Below the pieces are notes generated by a model that was not told the origin of the DNA, searched no databases, and saw only the letters and a program-made list of their open reading frames with translations. Both the position numbers and the translations under genes were made by a program. From Gautieria morchelliformis (taxonomy: Eukaryota > Basidiomycota > Agaricomycetes > Gomphales > Gomphaceae), in the NCBI GenBank assembly GCA_015179125.1, contig WHVA01000077.1:62001-126000 (forward strand): a stretch of 64,000 bases of DNA. Reading direction: 5' to 3'. Positions 12,201-22,806 of the stretch are shown here, piece after piece. How positions within the stretch are numbered: the stretch's first letter is position 1; each line of letters begins with the position of its first letter.

Positions 12201-12596
12201 GGGCAACGCACCATCGCTTTGTCGTCCACTGAAGCCGAGTACATGGCTCTCTGCGAATGTGCAAAGCACACACAGTGGACGCTTTCCCTTTTAAATCAAC
12301 TCAATTTCGCCGTTGACCTCCCACTTGAAGTTTTTTGTGATTCCTCTGGAGCAAAAGAAATCGCAACTAATAACGTTTTTCATAAGCGGACCAAACACAT
12401 CGACATTCGTTATCACTACATACGAGAATTGGTCAACAAGCGAGTCATCAACATCCTCCCTATACCATCGAAAGAAAACATTGCGGACCTCTTGACAAAA
12501 TCCTTGCCTCAAAACCAACACCGCTATCTCGCAAGGAGATTTGGTCTCGTTGATAGTTCAAGTACGGGGGAGTGTTGTAAAACCGGTCATACTTGA
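9180..12596 (+). pseudogene. pol: Copia-1 Pol (protease, integrase, RT, RNase H), frameshifted
   Basis: The frame open from 8827 to 11601 becomes Pol-like from about 9180. Domains in order: aspartic protease WMLDSGCTDHIT (about 9290), pre-integrase HARLGHLS...CEGCLLGK, integrase with HMDLAGP, DRGGEFLS and a downstream E in QQNRVAERANR, then RT from ENGTWEL to the frame break. At 11591-11596 a run of six G breaks the frame (stop at 11599-11601), just before the RT catalytic YVDD at 11610; the new frame (11604..12596) carries YVDDIALLG and RNase H with YSDSDWASD and SSTEAEYMAL. Inside RNase H (about 12170-12210) two opposite small frame changes replace an expected LILAGGAIAW by an unrelated stretch. 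The stop codon lies 24 bp inside the 3' LTR. Confidence 0.9.
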
Positions 12597-12796
12597 CCGA
12601 TCACCGATCCCCCTTTGCGCATTGTTCTCCTTGCGCAGTCTCCACACTTTCCCTTTTGTTTAGCTCCTTGTTATCTTATCCTATTGTCCCCATTCCCATT
12701 TTAGAGTACAAAAGGAACTATAGAGTATAAGTAGCGTACGCTTGCTCGACGACCTCTCAGCTTACACTGAAGTCGTCCTAGGTACTTATTACTACA
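12573..12796 (+). repeat. Copia-1 3' LTR (distal end uncertain)
   Basis: Matches the 5' LTR from TGTTGTAAAACC to GTCGTCCTA (12780) with two substitutions. The last part (ggtacttattactaca) differs from the 5' copy, so the true end lies between 12780 and 12796. Confidence 0.85.
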
Positions 12797-13566
12797 AAAA
12801 GCGGTGGGTTTACAAGTTGAACTATTACTATATTAGCAAATGCTAGCTCAGCTGCGACACCTTACAGCATAGAGCGTACTAATCTCCATGGTATCAGATA
12901 TATATATCTACGTGGAGAATCTGGGCGTCACGCGCGTGTAGATGTCTTGAAGTACTCATATGTAACTACATCATATTTGACTCCCATATCGTCCATCAGC
13001 TGAGGAGTCGTCGCTAATAACCATCGATCATTTACAGGGCATGTGCCATCAGTAAACAACCGAAATGCCCGGAAGCGCAAAGCGAGATGTATTAGATGGG
13101 CCCCCGCCGCCTAGCGAGGCCGCACAGAAAACAAACTTATTCGAAACTCTGTAAGTAGATTACATGTATAGGAAAGGAAACAAAAGTGACAGCGGATGGT
13201 AATACAAACTACCCGGCGACACCACAATGCAATAAAAAACCTGGAGGGAAAAAGAGTACGTGCTATGCAGGGATACGATCAAAGAGAGAGAGGGCAGGAG
13301 CTCAAAAAAACTATAAACTGAATTGTGTGTGAGCATGGCAGGCGAGCGGATTGAATATCAAGCATTACCTGTGCGAAGTGGGGGTGCGATGCATGCGAGC
13401 GAGACTCACACAGGCAATGGATGGGTCGCTAAATAGGCTGGAGTTCCCCGCTGAGACACGCATGACGATTCTGTGACGCGAACCCTGGAGTGTGGACAAA
13501 GGGTTGGCGTAACAAGGAGAACAAAGGAGAGGTGAAACAGACGGCGAGAAAAAAACAGGAGGGTGA
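12797..13566. other. Spacer between Copia-1 and Copia-2
   Basis: No gene I can support. A small ATG-led stretch at 13065-13150 (MPGSAKRDVLDGPPPPSEAA) ends at a good splice donor (gtaagt) and could be a first exon, but nothing downstream confirms it. Confidence 0.35.
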
Positions 13567-13790
13567 TGTTAGTAATCGGGACGATGACACCGCCAAGGCA
13601 GAGCCGGCACGCACTTAGCCGGAGGTTCGAGATCGCTCTCGATCCCCGGGTTGCTGGTACACCGGCACCGCATCGGCACAGCAGCTCGAAGAGATTGGTA
13701 ATACAATGGACATCATATTTTGTATATAAGGCAGAACGATCTACTTGAGATCGTAGTATAACAAGTCTATTATATCTCCTTCGTTCCACA
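13567..13790 (+). repeat. Copia-2 5' LTR
   Basis: 224 bp, TGTTAGTAATCGGG to TCGTTCCACA. A TATA-like ttgtatataagg lies near 13720. Confidence 0.9.
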
Positions 13791-13803
13791 GGTTATGGGC
13801 CCC
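13791..13803 (+). other. Copia-2 primer-binding site
   Basis: GGTTATGGGCCCC follows the LTR directly and is identical to the Copia-1 site. It is complementary to the anticodon arm of initiator tRNA-Met. The embedded ATG opens a very short upstream ORF (MGPAHN then stop). Confidence 0.8.
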
Positions 13804-13871
13804 GCGCATAACTAAAACTACTACAAATCTAACTACGCTCTATACTCCAACAAACTCAATACCGATCGACG

Positions 13872-16800
13872 ATGTCGAGTAGTAACAACACGTACAAGAT
13901 CAACCCCTTGAACGGGGATAATTACGCGGCGTGGCGCCGGCGGCTCGAGTGGATACTCGATGACTTAGATCTGTGGGACGTGGCTATCGGCAGGGAGACG
14001 GAACCGAGACCGGCAGATGCCGACAACGTCACTGCAACCGAGCAGCAGGAGATCGACGATTGGAGAAGGAAGGACAAGAAAGCTAGAAAAGAGATTTGCC
14101 TCAGAGTTGCCGATGAACAACTAGTTTACATCAATCAGACGATGTCTGCATTTGCTGTATGGACTAGTTTACAAGCTATATTCGAATCTAAGGGAGCAGT
14201 GGGAATTGTAAATCTCCGAAGAGATTTCTTCTGGACGCTTGCCGAGGACGGCGCGAACATGGAGGAGCACGTACGCAAGCTCTGCGGCATTCAACAGGAA
14301 TTGAATGCGCGGGGGCATTACATCAGTGACACCGAGTTCTCGAACACGTTGCTGACGTCATTACCAGATTCTTGGTCGGCGTTTATTACGGCAGTAAACG
14401 CCAGTGGAGCTGGGACAACAGCTGATATATTAATAGCTCGGGTCCTCGATGAGGATCGAGCACGGAAAGCTGGATCGGCACGGCAGACGGCGCTTAAGGC
14501 GCAACAACGTCACAGGCCCAGGAAAGATGACTCAAGAGCAACAAAAGGAAAGTGCCGAAATTGCGACAAGAAGGGTCATTACGTGAAGGACTGTTGGGCG
14601 AAAGGTGGCGGCAAAGAAGGCCAAGCGCCAAAATGGTTCAAATCAGGGAACAAAGAAACGGTTAAACAAGCGGAAGAAAAGGACTTCGTGTTTGTATCTA
14701 AGGAGGTAGCATACAGTGCTATATCTGCATCTGACTGGCTAGCCGATTCAGCGGCAACAACACATATAGCTCGAAGCCGAAACGATTTCGCTAGCTATGC
14801 CGAGGAACCATCTGAAATCGAAGGAATTTCACCCGGTGCGGTACTACATACACAAGGCCGAGGCAGTATATACATGGAATTCAAGATCGGCGCCAAGACG
14901 AACACGATCGAACTACGTGACGTCAAACACGCACCAGATGCGCCGAACAACCTTATCAGCGTAGGGCGTTTAACTGATAAGGGCAACACGGCCACATTTT
15001 CAGGCACCGGCGTCGAATTCAAATCACGCGCCGGAGTTACCTTCGCACAGGGACAGAAGCGTGGGCGGCTGTTCTGTATGAAGGCACGAGTCACTCGATC
15101 AGTCGAGGCATGGGACTTTGCCGCAGCGGCAAAAGGACGGTCATGGGACAAATGGCACAGGATACTAGGGCACGTCAACATAAACTCCATAAAATTGTTG
15201 AAATCTAACGACCTAGTTACTGGACTCGAGATCGACGAGTCAACCGAGCCGAGCCAATGCAAAGCATGCATACAAGGCAAACAGCATGTGGAGCCGTTCC
15301 CCAAAAGAGCCGAGGACACTGTAGAACAGGTCCGTGACCTAACAGTATCCGATGTATGGGGACCTGCCCAGACCGAGGGACCATCGCGTGAGAAATACTT
15401 TTATTCTTTCATGGACATCAAATCGAGGTACACCGTAATCTATTTTGGGAGCACCAAAGATGAAGCGCTCAAAACTTTGAGACGTACAAGGCATTCCTCG
15501 AGACCCAAACAGGTCAGAAACTGAAGAGGTTTCGCTCAGATAATGGAGGGGAATATGTCAATAAAAATTTCAAGGAATTTTGTGCAAAATATGGCATTAT
15601 CATGGAGACCACAGCTCCATACTCCCCAGCCCAGAATGGAATCGCCGAATGACTCAACCGGACCTTACTCGAGCACGCACGTGCAATGATATTTGCCAAG
15701 AACCTGCCAAAAATACTCTGGCCCGAGGCCGTGGCTTACGCGTGTTATATCAAAAATCGATCACCCACGTGAGCGCTTGGAGATGACGCAACACCGTTCC
15801 AGGCACTATTCGGCAAGAAGCCGAACATAGCACGTCTAGAGGAATTCGGGACAAATTGCTGGGTTATGGTGCCGGATCAACGTCGAGCCAGACTTGATCC
15901 AAAGGCAGAAGAACATATATTCGTCGGAGTAGCTGAACATGCAAAGGCCTGGAGGTACTACAATAAAGCCTCAAAGCACGTTCAAGTATCTAGAAACATT
16001 ACATTTGACGAAAATGACAACCGACTCTACCCTATCCCAGATAACGACGATGACGACACGGCACCGCTCGAGGGGAGCACTCACCGCGCGAGCATGTGCC
16101 AGACCCGATCACATCTACCCCACAGACGTCATCACCCCAGACAACGCCCGTCCCTGATCCACCTGAACAAGCGCCAGCTCCAGAGATCCGACGGAGCGCG
16201 CATATCACTCAGAGACCGGATTACCGGAAACTGAATAATTCAGGACGCTCCGAGCAGGTTTACATAACGAAAGAAATCGTCACTGAACCTGAGAATTACA
16301 GAGCGGCGGTATCACGTGATGATGCGCCGATCTGGGAGAAAGCGATGGAAATTGAGATGGACCAACACAAGACATTAGGAACATGGGAATTAACAGAACT
16401 ACCACCCGGACGAGTAGCTATCGGTTGCCGATGGGTATACGCTGTCAAAACCAACCGGACGGACAATTCGATAAGGCTAAAGCAAGGGTTGTGGCTCAAG
16501 GATTCACACAGAGGCCAGGATGGATTACTACGAGATAACCTCACCCATGGTCAAATTCGATTCACTACGTGTTCTATTAGCATCACAAACACACTCGATT
16601 GGGAAATGAAATGATGGATGTCAAAGGCGCCTACTCAATCAACCATAGATGAGGAGATCTACATGTGCCAGCCCGACGGTTTGATGATGGATCTGGACGC
16701 GTTCTAAGAATATACAGAGCGCTCTACGGACTCAAACAATCGGGACGATCTTGGCATCAGCGCTTACGCAAATTACTACTCGATCTCGGCTTCCATCAAA

Positions 16801-17884
16801 GTACAGCCGATGAATGCGTCTACATCAGACAAGATAAGGATTCAATCGAAGTTATATCAGTATATGTGGACGACTTCGGACTGTTTGCTGACTCCAAGGG
16901 AGGGATGATTAAGCTCAAGGGGGAGCTTCATGGAAAATTCCCTTTAACAGATTTAGGAGAAATGAAGAAAATCTTGGGAATTAGAGTTGAGAGGAATAGG
17001 GATGAGGGAACACTGATCATGTCTCAAGGACATTACATCGACATCATACTCGATCGATTCAACATGGCTAGGGCACATTCCGTATCTACACCTCTGCATA
17101 AAATGATCAAACTCACGACACCCATGGACTCAACAGGTCCAACTGCCGAAGTACCCTATGCAAAGCAATCGGATCATTAATGTATGCAGCACTCAGCACG
17201 CGACCTGATTTGGCTTTTACCGTACAACACTTGAGCCAATTCACTACTACTTACGGAACCGAGCACTGGACGGCGATCAAGCACGCGCTCAGGTACCTCA
17301 AGGGGTCATGTGACAACGGCATAATCTTCCGACGAGACGCTGGTCTCGACCTCGAAATATTTGTTGACTCGGACTATGCTAATAGAAACGACGCACTGTC
17401 TATTAGCGGTTATGTAGCTATACTAGGAGGAGGAACCATTGCATGGAGCTCGAAGAAGCAGCGAACGATCGCGCTATCTACCACCGAGGCCGAATACATG
17501 GCACTTACCGAGGGCGCCAAGTAATTAATCTGGCTGAGGTGTTTTATCGAGGAACTAGGAATCGATCAAACCCAGCCCACGTCACTTCGATCAGACAATC
17601 TAGGCGCCATTACACTATCGCATGACGCAACATATCATGTGCGTACCAAACACATCAATGTCGCATATCATTTCATCCGTGAGAAAGTGGCCTCTCACGA
17701 GGCATCACTTACATACGTACCGACGAAGGAGAACGTAGCGGACATATTTACAAAGGGACTAGACATGCATCAACATAGGTATCTATTAGGGAAATTAGGA
17801 TTTTACCGAAGGGACTTCTCGCTGAGGGGGAGTGTTAGTAATCAGGACGATAACACCGCCAAGGCAGAGCCGGCACGCACTTAG
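13872..17884 (+). pseudogene. gag-pol: Copia-2 Gag-Pol polyprotein, degenerate
   Basis: One frame (13872..15524) fuses Gag (YKINPLNGDNYAAWRRRLEW; CCHC knuckle CRNCDKKGHYVKDC) with protease (WLADSAATTHIA, where the usual DSG/DTG is DSA), pre-integrase (WHRILGHVNINSIK, CKACIQGK) and the start of integrase (SDVWGPAQTEG). A frameshift near 15475 leads into FRSDNGGEYVNKNFKEF and APYSPAQNGIAE, where CGA has probably become TGA (15650-15652). Another TGA is at 15770-15772. RT and RNase H follow in pieces: WRWVY-type start near 16430, YRALYGLKQSGRSW (16710), VISVYVDDFGL (16860) and STTEAEYMALTEG (17490), followed by a TAA at 17522. The tail IFTKGLDMHQHRYLLGKLGF ends inside the 3' LTR. Confidence 0.9.
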
Positions 17885-18054
17885 CCGGAGGTTCGAGATC
17901 GCTCTCGACCCCGGGTTGCTGGTGCACCGGCACCGCATCGGCACAGCAGCTCGAAGAGATTGGTAATACAATGGACATCATATTTTGTATATAAGGCAGA
18001 ACGATCTACTTGAGATCGTAGAATATCAGATTATTATATCTCCTTCGTTCCACA
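17833..18054 (+). repeat. Copia-2 3' LTR
   Basis: 222 bp copy of the 13567-13790 LTR, with a handful of substitutions and small indels and a rearranged patch just before the conserved TATATCTCCTTCGTTCCACA end. Confidence 0.9.
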
Positions 18055-18270
18055 CTTTGCTTCCCGTGCTTTTGCCAAATCGGCACGTGGGCTCAATGAC
18101 GACAAGTTTGGCCATCTCATGAATGATGCCCAAGCATTTGTCAAGCCAACTCGCGCACGAAACAGATCTACCAACGTTGCTACAGAAACAAACCTCGAGG
18201 ATGATGACGAACGGGCATGCCTTGTCGACTACTCCGGCGGCTCCGATTCTGACTCTGAATCAGACTGTAA
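18055..18270 (+). pseudogene. Exon-like fragment next to the Copia-2 LTR
   Basis: An open frame starts right at the LTR edge (FASRAFAKSARGLNDDKFGHL...), becomes acidic (NLEDDDERACLVDYSGGSDSDSESD) and reaches a good splice donor (gtaagt) near 18267. It looks like an internal exon of a host gene whose upstream part was displaced by the retrotransposon. I do not recognise the protein. Confidence 0.3.
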
Positions 18271-19727
18271 GTAAACTTCTTCGCCTCCTCAACCCAACTA
18301 CTAGGTTGAGCATTATCTTATTCAGAATCTGTGCCATGGCATGACTTGCAGCAGTCCATGATATTTATACATAGATTCCCACTATTCTTCGTTTTAATAC
18401 GTTATGGCCTGTTACCATGCCAGATTCAACTCTGGCTCGTCATGTTTCACCCATTTAGACTCGTTTTTCTACCGCTTTTTTTTTGGCACTTAATGAATAC
18501 TTAGCACATTTAGCATGATTAAAACACACTTGGACTACGTTGCTTAACAATGGTAAGTATATTGTCTGAAACAGTGCTAGCTTGAATCATTCACTTTCTA
18601 ATGCTTATTTTACTTCCTAAGGTGCTTAGACTCTTGGTCCATTTGTCTCACACGTATGAAAATTGGGTTTGAAACTAGCTTAAAATATTACTTATAGCCG
18701 TACTTAGCCAAAGTCCAGAATAAGCTCTCTGTAAGTCAAATTCATGGGAAGACTTGGCTTATTCCAAGCATGGTCGGGCTTAGCACCATCGGACTTACAG
18801 GTGCTTAGAATGATCGTTAAGTTGCGATAAGCCCCTTCAAAGGCCGGTAAGTATTATTCAGATTTTCCTGATGGCCCTGCAATATAGATAACACTTCACG
18901 GTTCTTTGTATTTGTTGTTATGATGTGCAATTTTATGCCACGTACAGTAAAATTTAGCTATTTGCTAATGGGATGTGCGCCTTATCCCCTTGCTCGTCAA
19001 GGGCACTGGGATGTGAAAACCCCCGTGGGAATTCTGACACCTTTTGCCGAGGTTTCACCGCGTATTATGCAATCGCTGTTTTCCCTCTTCGTCACGGTCG
19101 TGGTGGTTAGTAGTCAGGCCCGGTGAAAAGCGGTTGTGCTAGCATCTGTCGGCGTCGGGAAAAATCTGCTCCCTCAAAAAAATTCCGGCCAGAGCAGATA
19201 AGTGAGACAATAGCAGCTGGGAGGAAAAATGCTCACCCCTCGACGTTCGCCAATGCTTGACTTTGTCCCCACGGTACGTCTGGGATGAGTCTCCATCAGT
19301 GGCGTGGTATCGGTGGGCTGTATGCGTACGGGAAGTGCTCGATCACCCTGCGGCCCCGGACGCGTGTTGGCCCCGGACGCGTGTCCATATCCAAACCTTG
19401 ACCTGTGCATGGGTACGGGTGCAGGCGGGCACGTCAACACCACGACTGGCTACCAGCTCATTGGGGGCACTGGGATTGGGGATATCGGGACTCAGCCTGC
19501 CATGCGAAGAAGCAAGGCCACTGTCGGGAAGCTCGCAAGCCGCAGCAGGCGCGATGGGCGGGCTGCATCCTCGGCTGCAGCTAGCTGTGCAGGTGCGCTG
19601 CTGGGTGACGGTGCACGGAGGGAGGACAGCGATGTCGATGTGAACGTGTGTGGGGAGCGCTGGACCAGGCGCTCAGCTGAGTGGGCGGCTCTAATGGGGA
19701 GATACAGAGGAGGGTGGTGGGCAAGAC
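18271..19727. other. Intergenic, no gene identified
   Basis: AT-rich from 18300 to 19100 with no coding pattern. GC-rich from 19140 to 19720, with overlapping frames on both strands but no recognisable domain, so I treat these as chance frames. Confidence 0.4.
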
Positions 19728-20207
19728 TGTAAGGGCAACCCTGGCTAGTCGTGGAGATCACACTACCACACAACTGACAAGGGGAAATCCAAAGTATGTA
19801 TAAATGAACAGAGCATACAAGAGAGGGGGTTCTCACCTGACAAGGGGAAATCCAAAGAGAAAAGTCTAAGGACCCCCAATGTCAGCGAGCCCGTATTATA
19901 CTACGCTGCGCAGCCAGGGACAACACTTGGCACCCGCCATCAACCCTGCATCCCCCTGACCCTTGATCGACCCTTGATGCCACCTATTATGCGAGTCGCT
20001 TGATTTCCGACACTGTTCCGGGGCGGAAGTCGGAAATTGGAGTGGAACTGGCAAGGCGAACGGAACTGGTGGAAGTTCTCCCAGAAGCGGAATCGTTCCC
20101 GAAAGCGGATGCGGAGATGGAGTCGGAACCGGAAGCGGAGTCGGAAATGGAGTCGGAACTGGGTGTGGTGTCGGAACTGGAAATGGAAAACAGGGTGTCC
20201 CCTGACA
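19728..20207 (-). repeat. A-family LTR, copy 1 (3' LTR of Gypsy-A)
   Basis: 480 bp, TGTCAGGGG to CCCTTACA on the minus strand, preceded on that strand by a polypurine tract. It is rich in repeated gtcggaa units. Boundaries are fixed by the target duplication around copy 4. Confidence 0.9.
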
Positions 20208-22309
20208 TCACCCCCCCTCTAGCGTGCTGCGTCCTCGAAGCACGGGACACAAGGGATTGAAATGCCAGCGAGCGGATTCGGCGAGGGGCACCTGGATGTG
20301 TCCTATAGAACTCCCGGAGTTTGTCAGGAGCGGAAACATCTTGCTCCGGGACCCAAGAATTCTCCTCGTACCCATACCCTTCCCATTTCACGAGGAATTG
20401 GAGTCGTCCTCGCACAAACCGGCTGTCCAGGATCCGTTCCACCACGTAGTGCTCTTCCCCATCTACAACTTCTGGCGGAGGTGGCAGATGAGCCTTCCGA
20501 TGTGGAATTGGGTCCTCAAGCATAGGGAGTAACTTCACCACGTTGAAGACGGGGTGGAGGCGGGACATGGACATCGGAAGTCGGAGGCGGTATGCATTCC
20601 GTCCAACCCTCCGCGTCACTGTGAAGGGCCCAAGGTAGCGGTGGGCAAGCTTCTGCGAAGGGCGTGTGGTGCGGATGTCACTTGCATCTAGGTACACCTT
20701 GTCTCCAACTTGGTACTCTGGGGCAGGAACCCGGCGTTGGTTGTAGTACCTTGCCATGTCATCCTTGGCCTTCGCAAGGGCCGACTTGGCTTCCGAAAGG
20801 GTGGAGTCCATGCGGTCTCGGAACTCATTGACCGTCTCGAGTCGGGACTCAGCCTGGCGTGGTTCGAAGCCCATCCGCGGGTGTCGTCCAGAGTCAAGCA
20901 TGAAGGGAGTCTGTTGTGTGGCGGAATGGACATGGTTGTTGTATTGGAATTCCGCCAGCGGAAGTAACTCATCCCAGTCATCCTGCCTCTCATTGACAAA
21001 GAGGCGGAGATATTGCTCTAACTCCTGATTGACCCGTTCCGTCTGTCCGTCACCCTGCGGATGGTACGCTGTGGTGGTAGCCAGCTTTATGCCGAGCAGG
21101 CGGTAGAGCTCCCGAGTCAGTTCCGCGACAAACTGCGGACCTCGGTCGGAAACAACTTGCTTCGGGAGCCCATGCAACTTCCAGACATGTGCAAGGAACA
21201 GGCGGGCCGCTCCGAGGGCTGTGATCGTCGTGTGCGTCGGAATGAAGTGGGACACCTTGCTCACCGAATCCACGACGTTCATGATCGCGTCGTAGCCATG
21301 AGACTCTGGGAGTTCAACGATGAAGTCGACACTGATGGTGTCCCAGCGGGATTCGGGAATCGGGAGCGGAACAAGTTCTCCGACGGGCGGACGTCGTTGC
21401 GCTTTGGTTCGGAGACAAAGGTCACACGTCTTCACGTACTGTCCGATGTAGCGGGACATCTGAGGCCACCAGTAATTCCGAGCCACTAACTCCAGCGTCT
21501 TCCACCTGCCAGCATGCCCAGCGACCCGTGTGTCATGGTGCTGGGACACGATGCGACGGCGGAGGTCCGCCCCACCCGGAACATAGACCTTGCCTCTGAA
21601 GTGGAGCAGTCCATCACGTTCCGACCATTCCGCTGCCCGTACAGACCGTGAGTGCCCTTTCCGGAGTTCCTCCACTGCCTTCACCACCGACTCCTCCTTC
21701 TCTCCATTCCGGTACTGCCTCCGGATATCCCGGAGCATTTCCGCTTCCGCCCCAACTGCAGTGACTCCTTCTAGGGCACGGATTGCAAAGAGACTTGGGC
21801 GGAGCAGTGTCATATCCGCGTTGTCTCCACTTCCGCTTCCGTGATCCGCGCGGCGGGATAGGGCATCGGGCTTGCCCATGGTGCGGCCGGGGCGGTGGTG
21901 GAGCATGAAGTCAAACCGGGACAAGTGTAGGGACCACCGTGCTTGTCTTCGGTTCAGCTTCTTAGACGTGCGGAAATACTCGAGGTTCTTGTGGTCTGTC
22001 CAGATCTCAAAAGGGCATAGAGCACCCTCGAGGAAGTGTCGCCACTCCTCCAGCGCTCGGATGATTGCCAGCATCTCCTTGTCATGGATCTCATAGTTCC
22101 GCTCGACCGGACTAAGGCTCTTAGAGAAGAAGGCAATCGGATGCCACCCCCCACCATCTTCCGATGACTGCTGTGACAAGACCGCTCCGGTAGCTGCGTC
22201 GGAAGAATCCGCCTCGACTCGATAAGGGCGAGAGTCGTCGGGAAAGATCAGGACCGGAGCGGAAGTGATCAGCTCCTTGAGTTTGTCAAAGGAAGTCTGT
22301 TCCGGCTCT
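19987..22309 (-). CDS. pol: Gypsy-A Pol, C-terminal part: RNase H, integrase, chromodomain
   Basis: Uninterrupted frame from the solo-LTR junction to a stop inside the 3' LTR. RNase H begins SAPVLIFPDDSRPYRVEADSSD and includes IHDKEMLAIIRALEEWRHFLEG and TDHKNLEYF. The integrase zinc finger is HHDTRVAGHAGRWKT...CDLC, and the catalytic residues lie in SVDFIVELP, VSDRGPQF and GQTERVNQELEQYL. A C-terminal chromodomain (YVVERILDSRFVRGRLQFLVKWEGYGYEENSW) would guide integration to marked chromatin. The final ~75 residues, Ser/Asp-rich, are encoded by the LTR itself. The upstream half of Pol is separated by the inserted LTR. Confidence 0.93.
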
Positions 22310-22806
22310 TGTTGGGTGCATTTATGCTCCTGCACCAAAATCAAGCATAATATATCCAATTTGTTGTGTGGCCTTCCAATTTCTTCTCACATTGTTCTTG
22401 TATTATGCATCCATTTCTCTGGTTATTTTCGAAATTTTCCACTCATTCCTTATCTCTCTATTTCATCTTGTTATTCCTACTTTCACAAGCGGCTGCACCC
22501 AGCGGAGTCTGAAATGACTTCGACGCGCGAGCTCTTGGGCGCTAAAGGGCGGGTAGTAGTACATGCGCAGTGGAACACATTTCCCCCTCTCTCAGTGACC
22601 ACTAAATTCACTGAGAGAGGCAAGTAAATTAGTCTAGTAGTCTTTGCATTTATTGACCTAGAAATCCTCTGTAGTGAATTGATTTCTAGGTAGTGTATAA
22701 TATATTTATAGTGACCACTAAATTCACTGAGAGAGTGAATTGATTTCTAGTCTATTCTTTTGAATAACAAGTCCATACCTACTGCCTATAATTCCTGTCC
22801 TCTACA
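22310..22806 (+). repeat. Solo LTR of the Copia-F family inside Gypsy-A pol
   Basis: 497 bp, TGTTGGGTGC to TCCTCTACA, about 95% alike by eye to the Copia-F 5' LTR at 60789-61285 and of equal length. It is flanked by a perfect 5-bp target duplication GCTCT (22305-22309 and 22807-22811). No internal region is present, so it is the product of LTR-LTR recombination after insertion. Confidence 0.95.

Larger units (their letters stand above)
8044..12796 (+). mobile_element. Copia-1 LTR retrotransposon
   Basis: Nearly complete Copia element: 5' LTR, primer-binding site, gag with zinc knuckle, pol in Copia order (protease, integrase, reverse transcriptase, RNase H), G-rich polypurine tract (12563-12572) and 3' LTR. 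Over their first ~207 bp the two LTRs differ at only two neighbouring positions (ccgcagttt versus ccacacttt), indicating a fairly recent insertion. Frameshifts inside pol make it non-autonomous as read. No matching 5-bp target duplication is found (tcggg on the left). The right end is uncertain, because the final ~28 bp of the 3' LTR do not match the 5' copy. Confidence 0.93.
13567..18054 (+). mobile_element. Copia-2 LTR retrotransposon (degenerate)
   Basis: Full-length Copia element of a different family from Copia-1, with both LTRs, the same type of primer-binding site, a fused gag-pol frame and a polypurine tract (gctgagggggag) just before the 3' LTR. LTR divergence (several substitutions plus small indels in ~222 bp, concentrated near the 3' end) suggests it is older than Copia-1. 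Flanking 5-mers (ggtga left, ctttg right) do not match, so no target duplication remains. Stops and frameshifts show it is inactive. Confidence 0.93.

Noticed and set aside
13065-13150. Possible first exon with a good splice donor
   Set aside because: Only 28 codons, no matching continuation; kept only as a remark.
19257-19732. Overlapping open frames of 128-142 codons on both strands
   Set aside because: GC-rich DNA with few stops, no recognisable domain, no introns or partner exons.
20000-20260. Plus-strand ORF rich in SEMESE-like repeats, recurring at 26239, 30901 and 57192
   Set aside because: It lies in the A-family LTR, is made of the gtcggaa repeat and appears in several frames; explained by LTR sequence rather than a gene.
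21061-21489. 142-codon plus-strand ORF within Gypsy-A
   Set aside because: Complement of the integrase gene; no independent support.
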